Source of the DNA: Wolfiporia cocos
Lineage: Eukaryota; Basidiomycota; Agaricomycetes; Polyporales; Phaeolaceae
Assembly: GCA_029448655.1 (NCBI GenBank)
Contig: JACCLO010000010.1
Coordinates: 1,302,001 to 1,366,000, forward strand
DNA length: 64,000 bases
Direction: 5' to 3'
The notes under the pieces are model-generated. The model was not told the origin of the DNA. It was given only the letters and a program-made list of their open reading frames with translations, and searched no databases. A program made the translations under genes and the position numbers. This document shows positions 13,005 through 23,229 of the stretch, piece by piece (position 1 is the first letter of the stretch; every line of letters starts with the position of its first letter).

Positions 13005-13030
13005 TGTCTCATTGAGTGATCGATGACTGT
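13005..13030 (-). repeat. Right terminal inverted repeat of the transposon
   Basis: Reverse complement of the left end with two mismatches. It is followed by AGT, the same triplet that precedes the left end. Confidence 0.8.
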
Positions 13031-13539
13031 AGTATACGTAACGATACTCATAGGGCTTGATGCTGACTGCCTCAAACAAGCGGGAAGCCGCATAAAACAC
13101 GCAGATGCTGTACTGTATGCATCCAATCACACGTAAAGAAAATATACGAGCACCCCAATGGGCCGACGATAATTGTCGGTCTATTGTCGCTGGACTTGCA
13201 ATAGGCTGCAACCGGGGAATTTCAGGATCGATGAGGAAAGTGGTGGGCGAATCGGGGACGATTGACGCTCTCACCTGGAGCAACTCGGCTTGCCCGCTGA
13301 CAAGTCTTCTGACGAACGTTCAAGCGAAAACCGGCTCGGATGGAGCACAGAGACGTCCCGAGTACGTTTTGTCCATCCTTCGTCCTGATCCTCGAGGACA
13401 TATATCAGACCATCGCCACCATATGCGGCGAACTGGGCGAAAGAACATGAAGGAAAAGACGAGAGAGGGCCGGGCGAGCCCCGGGCTGATTGCGGGTGAG
13501 GGTGAGCTCACGTGCACGTGACGTCATTCCAGCCATAAG

Positions 13540-16500
13540 ATGCTCAAAGGTCCTTTGCAAGCACTCCCGACGACGGTGACGACGATGAGCTCGCTCAGAC
13601 ACCACAGGATAATCATTGCCTCCCTCTTCCTCCCATCAACCGCCGTGCTCGGCGACTCGACCCCATCTTCACCCGACGAGAATGCTATCCCGGTTGGCCA
13701 GTCACCTGTGAAGCCTCCTCCCGCCGTCAGGCAACCCATCCCAGGCAAGCCTACGGGGCCTCTTAGGAGTATTGTGGAGGATTTGAAAGACAAAGTATGT
13801 CCCATGCACCGCTTCATATCGCCCGGATTGCTTACGGGCATTCAGTCTCGCCAGGCTACACCCGCTGTGACACCGCGGTCCGAATCCGTAAACCCCTTCA
13901 CGACCTTTCCCTCCCTCGGCCTGCGCCATGGGTCCAAACCCAACTCGGAGAACAACTCCACCACTTCTCTCATCGATGCGCTCTCGGGAAAAGCAGCGAA
14001 CGCCAACGGCATAAATGACAGTACGAACGAGCACGGCGCATCTAAGCGCCAGCACCAGACGACGCATCAGAACAGTGTCGCAGCGCAGACGCGCGTGCAG
14101 CGGCGCATTTCGCGCGGATCGGGCTCGCATCGCGCTGCCAGCCGCTCTATCTCCTCGAGCAGGCCGGATTCGGGCGCGTTCGGCAACCGCTGGCACGTCG
14201 AGAGCAACCCACATGTGTGTACCACTTCGATCTGCGCATGAACTGGCGCTCACTTCCTCCAGTGCAATGGCGGGCTGAAGAACGCGGTGGAGAGCATGGG
14301 CACACGCCTGCGGCGCAAGCTGTGGGTGGGCACGCTGGGTGCGAACACGGACGGGTTCCGGGACGCTCTGCGGCGGAACATGGAATGGCGCATGCGCGAT
14401 CAGTTCGAGAGCGTGCCTGTGTGGATCCCGGACGCCGAGTTTGCGGGCTGCTACGACGAGTTCTGCCACCAGGTGCTCTGGCCGTGCCTCCACTACGCGA
14501 TTCCGGACGCGCCCAAGACCAAGTCGTTCTACGAGTCCGCATCGTACAAGCAGTACGTCGCGGTAAACCAGCGCTTCGCAGACGCGATTATTGCCGCGTA
14601 CCAGGATGGGGACATCATTTGGGTGAATGACTACCACTTGATGCTCCTCCCATCCATGCTCCGTGCACGCCTGCCTACCGCGCCGATCGGGTTCTTTATG
14701 CATGTCGCGTTCCCCTCGTCGGAGATCTTCCGTTGCTTGAGCGTGCGCGAGGACCTGCTGCGTGGTCTGCTTGGCGCGGACCTTATCGGATTCCAGACGG
14801 CGAACTATGCGCGCCATTTCAGACAGACCGTTAGTCGTATTCTGGCCGCGGAGGCACTGCCGAAGGGAATTCAACTGGAAGATCGCTTCGTCGATGTCGG
14901 TGCGTTCCCGATGGGCATTGATGTTGACAGCTTGCATGAGAAGAAGTGAATGGTCAATGTGTCGAGTGTGAGCGTTGATAGCTGATTTCCTGTATGCAGA
15001 CGCGACCCAGAGGTGGCAGAATGGGTCAGCTCACTCAGGCAGCGGTATGCGGGTATGAAGATCATCGTAGGCCGTGACAAGTTGGATAGCATCCAGGTAA
15101 ACGCTCTTTCGACTGTGTGTGTTTGTCGCTCATTGGTTTGGAAAGGGTGTCCGGCAGAAGATCCAGGCTTTCGAGACGTTCCTCGACAAATACCCCGAAT
15201 ACCAGGGCAAGGTATGCGCCGCCGTCGATCCTCACAGTTACCGGATAATTGACATTGTCCCTCTAGGTTGTCCTGATTCAAGTGGCGCTGCAGACCACCG
15301 AAGAGAACGAGATGCAGGGTAGCGTAGCTGATATCGTATCGCACCTGAACTCCCGCTTCTCGACATTGACGTACCAGCCGGTCGTATTCCTCCACACGCA
15401 GGACTTGACGTTCAGCCAGTATCTAGCGCTTCTCACCGTCGCTGATGCGTTTGTCGTGACGAGTCTACGGGAAGGCATGGCGCTCCGGTACGTGTAAGTG
15501 ATGATCCAATTCTCCTAAATGCTGAGAAAGGCTCCAGGACCCACGAGTTTGTTGAATGTCAAGAGGAGAGACACCGACCTCTCGTTCTCAGCGAGGTTAG
15601 TCAACGGGTCTGAAATGCACGACACGGGACTGATAGCGAATGCCATAGTTCACCGGCTCTTACAGCTACAGCGGCTTCAGGTCGTGTATTCCGATCAACC
15701 CATGGGATAGGCGGATGACGGCCAAGGCCATCCATCAAGCATTGACAATGAGTGACGAGGAAGCAGCGTCGCGTTGGGAGGTACGTATACATCCAGGCCA
15801 CCGACCCACTGCTTCTCATTGTGCTTCAGGACCTTCACAGCCACGTCGTGACACAGAGCGCACAAGCCTTCGTGACCTCTTTCCTGGTGCGCTGCCTGCG
15901 CGTCAACCTCGAACACATGCAGATCGACGCGCTCGAGGTCGCGTCGCTCGACGTACAGCGCGTGCTGCCGAGCTACCGCCACAGCCAGAAGCGGTTGCTG
16001 CTGATTGACTTCGAGGGCACAATGTGGCAGCGCGACATGCGCAAGCTCGGGCGCGACGTGTTCGACCCACCTGCGGAGGCGCTCGACGTGCTCAATCGCC
16101 TCGCGGACGATCCGAGAAACGAGGTGTGGCTTCTGAGCGGCCTGCCGGTAGCGGGCACGCTCGAGGTCGTGGCGGAGGCGGCTCCAAAGATCGGTATTGT
16201 GTAAGTAGCGTGTGGTTGCTCAGGAGTGGCCATGACTGATCTTTGCGTAGCGCCGAAAATGGATGCTTCATCAAGTCCCGCCCGGGACGCAATGGCGATT
16301 CCTCGTGGATCAGCACGGTTGCAAACTTCAATCTGACGTGGAAGGCGCCGTGCCTGGAGATTCTCAACTACGTGAGTTCAGTTCATCGTCTGATTCATGT
16401 CTGTAGTGCTTGAAACTGATTATTACATGTAGTTTACTGAGAGAACCCCCGGCTCGTTTGTCGAGGAGCGAGAGGCGTCTGTTGTCTGGCGCTTCTGGAC

Positions 16501-16991
16501 TGACCCCGACGAGCCTTCGTCCGACCAACAGTGGGCACGCCGTCAAGCCGCAGAGGCGCAAAACCACATTTTCGACAGGTGCGCTGGAGCTTCGCGTGCT
16601 ACGCATCGGAGCTGACGCCTTGTTACTCTCTCACAGTCTCGGAGAACGTTACGGCCTGCGCATCATCCCCGGCGCCAACAGCTTCCTCGTGCTGCCAAAC
16701 AACATTTCGCGCTCGACCGCTGTCGGCGCAATCTTGCACCCTGGAGGTCCCGCCCACTCCGCGCTCGCCACACACGCCGCATGGCTTGCCCCGGAGGCGA
16801 CGGAGACAGAAAGCATCACGGATTTCGGCTTCGTGCTCGCCATCGGCAAGGACCAGAAGCTCATGCGCAGGTTGAACGAACTGGACAACGCAGAGACAGT
16901 GTCGACGGGCAGCAAGGGCACCGACGCGAAATGGAAGCTTGAGCCTGAGCAGGTGATGCAGACCCTGTGGCGGTTCGTGGAGGCGAAGTGA
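13540..16991 (+). CDS. Regulatory subunit of the trehalose synthase complex (TPS3/TSL1-like), catalytic residues eroded
   Basis: Trehalose-6-phosphate synthase (GT20) domain followed by a HAD-type trehalose phosphatase domain. The start is either the ATG at 13540 or the one at 13585 (MSSLRHHRIIIASLFLP, the usual family start). Order: IIIASLFLPSTAVLG, a Ser/Thr-rich linker, NPHCNGGLKNAVESMG, WVNDYHLMLLPSMLR, then the HAD domain and a C-terminus ending TLWRFVEAK. About eight short introns are traced. The GT20 nucleotide/phosphate site normally reads RLDYIKG; here it is KLDSIQG, losing both Arg and Lys. The next motif reads SLREGMAL rather than SLRDGMNL. The phosphatase motif DxDGT reads DFEGT, losing the second Asp. 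This fits the non-catalytic scaffold subunits of the yeast TPS complex. The complex is cytosolic and makes trehalose for stress protection. Confidence 0.85.
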
Positions 16992-17401
16992 GGAGCATCG
17001 CGCGTGATTTCTTGACGTCTGGGTATCAGGAGATCATACACGCATATATTGATGGGCTGACCATGTACGAGCACATAGCTAACTTGTTGTACAATTTATG
17101 TAATACCAGAGATAGAATGCCTGTCTTTTTCGTTGCACAGTTTTCCATGCAAGCTAAGCAAGCCGAACATCATACGGATTTGGTGGAAAGTTACAAGAGC
17201 AGTTCTCAGCACGCCGCAAGTCAGCACCTGTGTGTAGCAGCTGTGTGAGGCGCCGTCCCACGCTGAGCACTCAGATGCTGCCAGGACATCCTATGCATCA
17301 CAGGAAAGCGCAAATTGTCTCAATTTCTGTTGAACAGAATTTCAGCACTGTCAATAGTCCCAGAGAAAGCCCGAAGAGGACTTGTCCTATTGTCTCTTTT
17401 G
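16992..17401. other. Convergent intergenic region
   Basis: About 0.4 kb between the 3' ends of the trehalose subunit gene and an F-box gene. It contains one GACAATAG octamer on the minus strand (17387-17394). No gene seen. Confidence 0.5.
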
Positions 17402-19000
17402 TCAGCGCTGAATAAATACACCGACAAGAAATGAGCAGCTAACCTCAAGCCAACCCACGGATCCATACGCTTCCAGCGGTTCTGGAACTTCGGGAGTACT
17501 CAACGAGGTGGCATAATCCTCGTCCGGGGCCTCCTCTACGATGACCGCCTTCTTTGAGACGCAGAAAGTAGCGAACATGGCTCGGACTTCGTTCGTGAGA
17601 TATCGACACCCAGGGACACCACAATGAAAGACTTTGAGCTCGAAAGTCTTAAGGCAAAATCCAGATGCCGCGCGGCTAAAGAGCGCAGCAAAGCACTCGG
17701 TGGAGATGGTCTGATTCATCGTGGCCGTCTCCACTCTCAGCTCTTTGAGGTGAGGTAGATTGACCGCAGTCTGGTAGACGCAAGCGGGCCTCGTATTGAG
17801 CGCCTCAAGCAGCGGCAGGAGGCTCCGCTCAGAGGAGACGTCAAGGCGCCGAAGTGAGGGGAGTCCAGAGAAAGTGCAGGCCCAGCCTATACGATGCATG
17901 CAGTCCATGCGGCCGGTCAGGTTCAGACGTCTGATAGATGTGCCGAAGAAATAAGGCATGAGCTCCACTATGTGGATGGGGTCCACCAGGATGTCGCCTT
18001 GCTTGAATCTGTCTTTGATATCGAGCAGCAGCCCTCCGCGCGTGCTGTGTGTCATGCCAGCTGCAAGCCGTAGAGTCTTGTCTTCGATGGATATACTGAG
18101 AGTGTCTGCCTCCGTCAAAATGGCGATATTGTGTTGGTGATCAGGCAGATTGGGATGCGGCAAGGGGACGAGCGATAGGCGCGGTATGCTTGTGATGTAT
18201 ATCATAGCAGTGCTAGGAACAACAAGTGACCCGAGGAGGTATCTGATGTACGGAGAATCATCGCATATATGCAGGGTTTGAATGCGCGGCAACGATACAA
18301 TTGGTGGGGGCGGTGGCATGTCCTCGAGGACGAGACTGGCAGCTAGAATCGGCGCCGACCTCGACATCGTGAGATTTTCCATAGTGGTACCGCAGCGATC
18401 CAGAATGTCGATGAATCCACGAAAGGTCCAATATCCCCTTCGCCGCATGTCGAACAACCGGATATCGACGAGATTGGTGAAAATCGACGAGTACCAAGGG
18501 ACTGCCACGTCTATGAGACATAGATTCCGTAGACGAGGGAATTGATTATCTACTGGCGAGAACGCGATACTCTCGCTGTCTGTGCGGAGCTGACTGCATC
18601 CTCTGACTTGTAGCGTTTCCAGATTTTCCAGCGGGAATGTAAACCGTTTGACAGTAGCAGGATCGAGGAAGTCCAAGAACAAGCTGCGGATGCGTCGGGA
18701 ATGCTCCGTCCGTGAGAGCACATATGTCGGAATACTGTCGTCAACGGCATCGCCGGTGTCGATGTGCACCAAGGCATTGAGAGAGCGCTCTAGGAAGAGA
18801 CGCAAAGCAGTACGGTGTGCCCGCCCTCGGCGGCATCCCTGGAACGAAGTCCATAGTTTAGGGACGCAGAGTGACACCTCTCTCCAGTGGCGACAGATAT
18901 GTGTGATTTCAGCCACCCATTGCAGTCCTCGCCGACCCAACTTCACATGCATGAAGATTTCGATGAGCAGCTCAGTCGGGAGCCTGGTAACGGTAGCCAT
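17402..19000 (-). CDS. F-box protein with leucine-rich C-terminal region
   Basis: An apparently uninterrupted frame of 532 codons. The F-box is at residues about 5-50 (LPTELLIEIFMHV ... ITHICRHWREVSLCVPKLW), the typical form in basidiomycetes. It would bind SKP1 and place the protein in an SCF ubiquitin ligase. The rest has irregular leucine-rich repeats (for example FPRLRNLCLIDVAVPWYS and LPSLRRLDVSSERSLLPLL) that should recognise the substrate. The frame may contain one small intron near the C-terminus (after GSVGWLEV), because the final residues look unlike the rest. Agaricomycete genomes hold large, fast-changing F-box families, so no orthologue or target can be named. Confidence 0.85.
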   Translation of the reverse strand: MATVTRLPTELLIEIFMHVKLGRRGLQWVAEITHICRHWREVSLCVPKLWTSFQGCRRGRAHRTALRLFLERSLNALVHIDTGDAVDDSIPTYVLSRTEHSRRIRSLFLDFLDPATVKRFTFPLENLETLQVRGCSQLRTDSESIAFSPVDNQFPRLRNLCLIDVAVPWYSSIFTNLVDIRLFDMRRRGYWTFRGFIDILDRCGTTMENLTMSRSAPILAASLVLEDMPPPPPIVSLPRIQTLHICDDSPYIRYLLGSLVVPSTAMIYITSIPRLSLVPLPHPNLPDHQHNIAILTEADTLSISIEDKTLRLAAGMTHSTRGGLLLDIKDRFKQGDILVDPIHIVELMPYFFGTSIRRLNLTGRMDCMHRIGWACTFSGLPSLRRLDVSSERSLLPLLEALNTRPACVYQTAVNLPHLKELRVETATMNQTISTECFAALFSRAASGFCLKTFELKVFHCGVPGCRYLTNEVRAMFATFCVSKKAVIVEEAPDEDYATSLSTPEVPEPLEAYGSVGWLEVSCSFLVGVFIQR

Positions 19001-20640
19001 TTCGTTGGTAGCTCAGATGTTCTGCAGTAAGAATTATCAGGATGCGGAATGTATGCGTTAGCTCACGTTTCATGCATATATGCGGTGAACAAGGTTAGAT
19101 CTTGAAATCATGTAACACAATCACGATCATATGACCAGTGTGGCAAGCAGGTGATTGATCGATGCAGGCACGCCACCCAGCCGCCACATTCAGTAACGCC
19201 GCCGCGCCCTTGCTCTCCATTCAGTCTCATGCAGGTTTAAATCCCGCGCAGTCTCATCTCTGGAGGCCTGTGAGCGGTTTATATACTAGGCGCGATTACT
19301 GGAGACATGGTAGTACGGTGGTATTCAGATATGTAGGATGACATGCGGGCACACATCAGGAAAATATCGGTCAGGTACCAGTGATACATTGCTTACCCCC
19401 TGATCTGTGAAGCTCTGTAGCACCACATATCAGGCAGTAGCATGGTAGCAGTGGTAGTCTACTCAGATTTTTCCTGATGCAGTGTAATACCACAACTTGG
19501 TGCAGGTACATTCTATGTACTATCATCGGCGAAGTGCAGGTTAGAAGAAAATATGCTGCAATCCATACAGATATGGTAGACTTCGCCGTCCGAGGTGACT
19601 GTTTGCATTGCATGTCAATCGGCTCTTGTGCGCAGGGTTCATAAAGTTTGACATTCAATATGAGTCGACAGTATGATATATGACATTCCAGTACATTAAG
19701 TACATTGCAGGCTTCTATGGATGGTAAGATCCCGGAGCTTCCAGCGGACGCAAGCAGCAGTGCCGGAACATCATTGAAACATTGCCTCATGGTTTGCAAT
19801 TGCAGCTGCCGCGCGGAAAAGTGAGCGCCTAGACAGCATCGTCGTGGCTGCTCTTGTGACTCTCCAGTTCTTCCAGTACAGTCCTGGGTTTACTCGTTGT
19901 GTGATCAACATAACTATCCACCATCATGACTATTTAGTATTTACGAGCTGGCTATACAGAGCCGTCTTTGGCAACCGACGGCCGATGTAATGTAACGTAT
20001 TGTGCCACTGATTTGCGGGCCCACGTTCAATCCAACTCAAGGCGCCCAGGCTATACCCGTACCACTGCACATTCGGGGTTACAGACATGCGTCCATCGTA
20101 GAACCTGTTCGCCGAGAACTTCGAGGTGCCCAAATTCGCGCGTCAGGCCCACCTTCAGAATTGCAAACCCACGAGACACATCTGAACAAGTGTTTTGCGT
20201 CAATTACATTCGTACAACGAGCTACCCAAGCGTAGAGTTCATAACATTGCACCGCAGACCGTCTCCTTCCCGTACATGCACCCCTCCCTCCCAGCTCCCC
20301 AGCAACTCTAAGGCGGCCGCATCGGCTCGCGATCGTAGGTAAAGTCGAATGGAATAATTTATGCAATCGCGAACAAAGCGATGAAAGGTTGAACAACGTT
20401 GTGCCACAGAGAGGGCCGCGAAATTTGAAGACGAATGTGGGCCGAAACATCGGTAGGGTCGCGGTAGGGTCGTGAGGGACCGGGACCGCAGGCATGGACG
20501 AAATCATGAAGAGTAGTTTTTACGTGTCGCTCCTACAGCGGCAGCTAGCGAGATGTCAGCACAAAGTTACAGCTGAAGGGTAACGACAAACATACCTGTG
20601 GAGCGCGCATAGCGGGACATTTGGATGGAGTCGTGGCGGT
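19001..20640. other. Left border region of the mating locus, no convincing gene
   Basis: About 1.6 kb between the F-box gene and the first pheromone gene. Open frames on the minus strand at 19371-19799 and 20079-20507 lack recognisable motifs. The second overlaps the 3' flank of pheromone gene 1. That flank resembles the 3' flank of pheromone gene 5 (near 40600-40700), so it is likely transcribed untranslated sequence. Confidence 0.5.
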
Positions 20641-20760
20641 TCATGCGATGGTGCAATTTGACCACGCAGAGCCGTTCGTGGTGTCGTAGTTCGCTGGCAC
20701 CTGAGTGTTCTCGGTCTCCTCAGCAGGGACTGGCGCAGAAATGACGAAGAAGGCGTCCAT
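20641..20760 (-). CDS. Lipopeptide mating pheromone precursor 1 (CTIA box)
   Basis: Thirty-nine-codon precursor starting MDAFFVISAPVPAEETEN and ending DTTNGSAWSNCTIA. The terminal CTIA is a CaaX box: the cysteine should be farnesylated, the last three residues removed and the new end methylated. The N-terminus is cleaved to give a short secreted lipopeptide that activates STE3-type receptors of compatible mates. Four paralogues with the same plan occur at 29132, 33002, 39137 and 40829. A TATA-like box lies 95 bases upstream. About 36 bases after the stop is a splice-donor-like CAG|GTATGT, suggesting an intron in the 3' untranslated region. No signal peptide is expected, since these peptides leave through an ABC exporter. 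Confidence 0.93.
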   Translation of the reverse strand: MDAFFVISAPVPAEETENTQVPANYDTTNGSAWSNCTIA

Positions 20761-20984
20761 TGCGAATAGTGAGGGCGAGGGAGACCGGAGAGGGCGACGG
20801 TGGCGAGGTAGTGAAGCTGGCTTCGCTGCGGTAAAGTCTCTGCCCTCGAGCAAGTTATATACTAGCAAACATCCCGGCCTCGCGGCAAGACAATAGCAGT
20901 GGCAGCGCGCAATCCCGATGTCCCGGGAAGGGTGAGCGACGGCCTGACTGCCGCCATCGGGACACGAGCTGGCGGGCTATTGTC
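20761..20984 (-). promoter_or_regulatory. Promoter of pheromone gene 1
   Basis: Read on the minus strand it has a TATATAA box at 20855-20861 (95 bases from the ATG). Two copies of the octamer GACAATAG flank further upstream, one on the plus strand (20889-20896) and one on the minus strand (20977-20984). The ACAAT core resembles sites bound by HMG-box regulators, the class that controls fungal pheromone genes. That link is inference. Confidence 0.5.
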
Positions 20985-21614
20985 CTGTAACGTGTACACA
21001 GATGAGATCTGGTATGTCATCGAACAAAATTACCGCTTCGACCCTCCGGGGAACCGGATTTAAACGCTGTCAATGAGTTGCCGAGCGGGATGTGGCTGCT
21101 ATGGATGATGATGTTCCTTTGTCTCGTGCGACGCGTCCTGCTGATCCATTGTGCTTATCCGCCTCATGTCGGCCTATTCACATTATCTGGCACGGTACTG
21201 TGCGCGGAAATGAAGCGGATGCTTGCACTTGCGGGCTGGGACAATTTCACTATAGCGAATGCGCGTGCCTGGGATGCGCTACGGCTTCTCCGACCCACTC
21301 GTCTAGACAAAAAGCTCTGTATTGAGCGCTTGTGATCAGGAACACCGCTGTGACTCGGCGTATCGTGCGGCGAAAGAGGAGAGCAGAGGCATCGCCTCCC
21401 TTGGGAACGCGTTATTGTGTAGGCGAGGTCACGTGTGATGCATTCAAAATGAAATGACAAGCGGGCGTTTTGCGCGTTCGCGAGTGTTTCGCCATCGAGA
21501 GCCGCTTATTGTTATGCGGACCAGAGCCGTGAATCTTCACGAAAGTTGTGGTTGTCGAAGCCGGCGATTGCGGAGTTGTGCGTAAGACCATCCCCGAAAA
21601 CCGATCCCTCCAAC
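20985..21614. other. Intergenic region
   Basis: About 0.6 kb upstream of pheromone gene 1. An 85-codon plus-strand frame (21078-21335) has no recognisable motif. Nothing else is seen. Confidence 0.4.
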
Positions 21615-23184
21615 ATGTCGCGATACTTTGACACCGCTGACGTCGCAGGAAACCGTCTAGCAGAGGCGAAAATTCGTTCTCTGCGATGGTTATATGCTTT
21701 AAGCGTGCGTCGATGGCTAACGCTTTACGATTCGCGCTACAGTGATATAAAACGCGCGTCGAGGTATGTTCTCCACATCCCCTGGCTGCCGTCTGTGCTT
21801 CATCAGGTTGCAGGTGATCTTGACCTTTCGTTTGTCGCGAAGGAGGAAGCTTCATGATTCGCGCGGATCATTGGACATGGTCATAATGTGTTATGGTGCA
21901 GCTTACGCTCCCAAGCCAGGGAGTTACACTGTTCTGAGGAAGCCCGTGTATTCATGACAGGCTCGGTGGCGCTAGTTCTGGTGCTTTCAGCTATTGTTAC
22001 GCCTATCGAGATCAGCAAGTTGGTTGGTCGTCCAGTGACCTCTGTTTTTGTGGAAGACCAACGTCGAGAAAGTACGACGACTGATGAGTTTGACATCCTG
22101 CCGCAGATTATACAAGCAGAGGCTGTTCGGGAGCTTTCCGCAAATCCAGGAGCGCGTTCATTCACGCACGACTTCCGCATGGTAATTGTCCTGTCAACTT
22201 TCGACTCGTGAGCGCTAATAGGCGGCAGCGACCATCGTTCAGATCCCCACTACATAGATGACAGGATGTGTCAAATGTTTGCTTGTCTTTGAATGCTTGT
22301 GTTCGCGGACTGCTATTGCTCATCTCGATCAGCCGTTACCAGATCGCGGGCTACTATGTTGAACGGCCTCCTGGATTAACCCTCCATTCTGACGGCCACG
22401 CCCCTCACTATATGTCCCACAGTTTATGTCCCACAGGGATCATCGACTCTTCCTCAGTCCGATGCTATGTTGGTACGTGACCTGACTATTCCGTGCCCTC
22501 GATGCAGCAGGTAGGAACGCCGGCAATCCTGCACTCATCAAGGATGGCCGGCTTGTGAGCGACATTTTGATGATGCGTCATCGTTGTCTCAAGCCAGGCG
22601 TTGCCGGCTGGTTATGCCAGGGTCCGTGTTTCCGGTACACGAGTCTCGACAAAGTCAACTTAGGCGCGAAGCGCCCTCCCATTGCCAGCTGTCTGCCTCG
22701 GTTGTATTGGCATCGTGTTTGTGCGACGTCTCAAGATTGCGGGACCTTCAGCCAAGCTGAAATACACCGCTCTCTGGCCCGTCACGATGATCGCCGAGCT
22801 CGGGTGATGATCGTTGTTGTCCGTGTTCCCCTTCACCTACGGCTGCCTCGCTCCGCGCGCAGTTTACGATTCTTGTACGTAGACTAGCCGCCTCAAATCA
22901 TGTGGCGTTCTATACGAGATGTTTTAAGGAACATTTGTATCTCTAGAGAGTTTGAGTGGATATTGATACCTACCAAAGTTGGTTGCCGTGACAATTAGGC
23001 GGGCGGTTAGATCCGCCCCTTGGACTGCAGCGCCTTCCTACTCATCGTCGAGCATCAGCTGCTCGACAACGCTGTGTACGACGGCCACGACCTTCTGAAC
23101 ACGTGCTATATCCCTCACACTCTCACGAACAAGACACGATTTGACCCTCGTCGGTTTCTGCTTTCCAACGACCCGGGCTGAGGC
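21615..23184 (+). pseudogene. Degraded protein-coding gene of unknown family
   Basis: A series of coding-looking plus-strand segments that do not join into one frame. It starts with ATG at 21615 (MSRYFDTADVAGNRLAEAKI). A hydrophobic stretch (GSVALVLVLSAIVTPIEI) lies near 21960, then DEFDILPQIIQAEAVREL, then IGIVFVRRLKIAGPSAKLKY near 22705-22765. The last segment is DNAVYDGHDLLNTCYIPHTL with an in-frame stop at about 23180, just before the PAK kinase. Stops and frame changes between segments are too frequent to be removed by ordinary introns. I do not recognise the family; hydrophobic segments suggest a membrane protein. It may alternatively be a functional multi-exon gene whose introns I could not place. 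Confidence 0.4.
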
Positions 23185-23229
23185 GGTAATAGCTCCTCTT
23201 TCTGGGTCGTCCCCGTGTTACCGCTCACC

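Larger units (their letters stand above)
12006..13030 (+). mobile_element. Degraded DNA transposon with 26-bp inverted ends and a 3-bp target duplication (Harbinger-like)
   Basis: A 1025-bp element bounded by inverted ends (12006-12031 and 13005-13030) that match at 24 of 26 bases and begin ACAGTCATC. The trinucleotide AGT flanks both sides (12003-12005 and 13031-13033), consistent with a 3-bp target duplication as made by PIF/Harbinger elements. The 13-mer CACTCAATGAGAC occurs four times: 12018 and 12207 direct, 12988 and 13006 inverted, making subterminal repeats. No intact transposase is present. A plus-strand stretch near 12755-12800 reads AATVAVLHNFCGTDLS, which could be a DDE-domain remnant, but this is weak. 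The element sits in the last codons of DML1. Superfamily is inferred from the duplication length and is uncertain. Confidence 0.75.

Noticed and set aside
19371..19799. 142-codon minus-strand open frame
   Set aside because: No motif, no plausible partner exons, composition like intergenic DNA.
20079..20507. 142-codon minus-strand open frame
   Set aside because: It overlaps the transcribed 3' flank of pheromone gene 1, has no motif, and similar flank sequence follows pheromone gene 5 without an equivalent frame.
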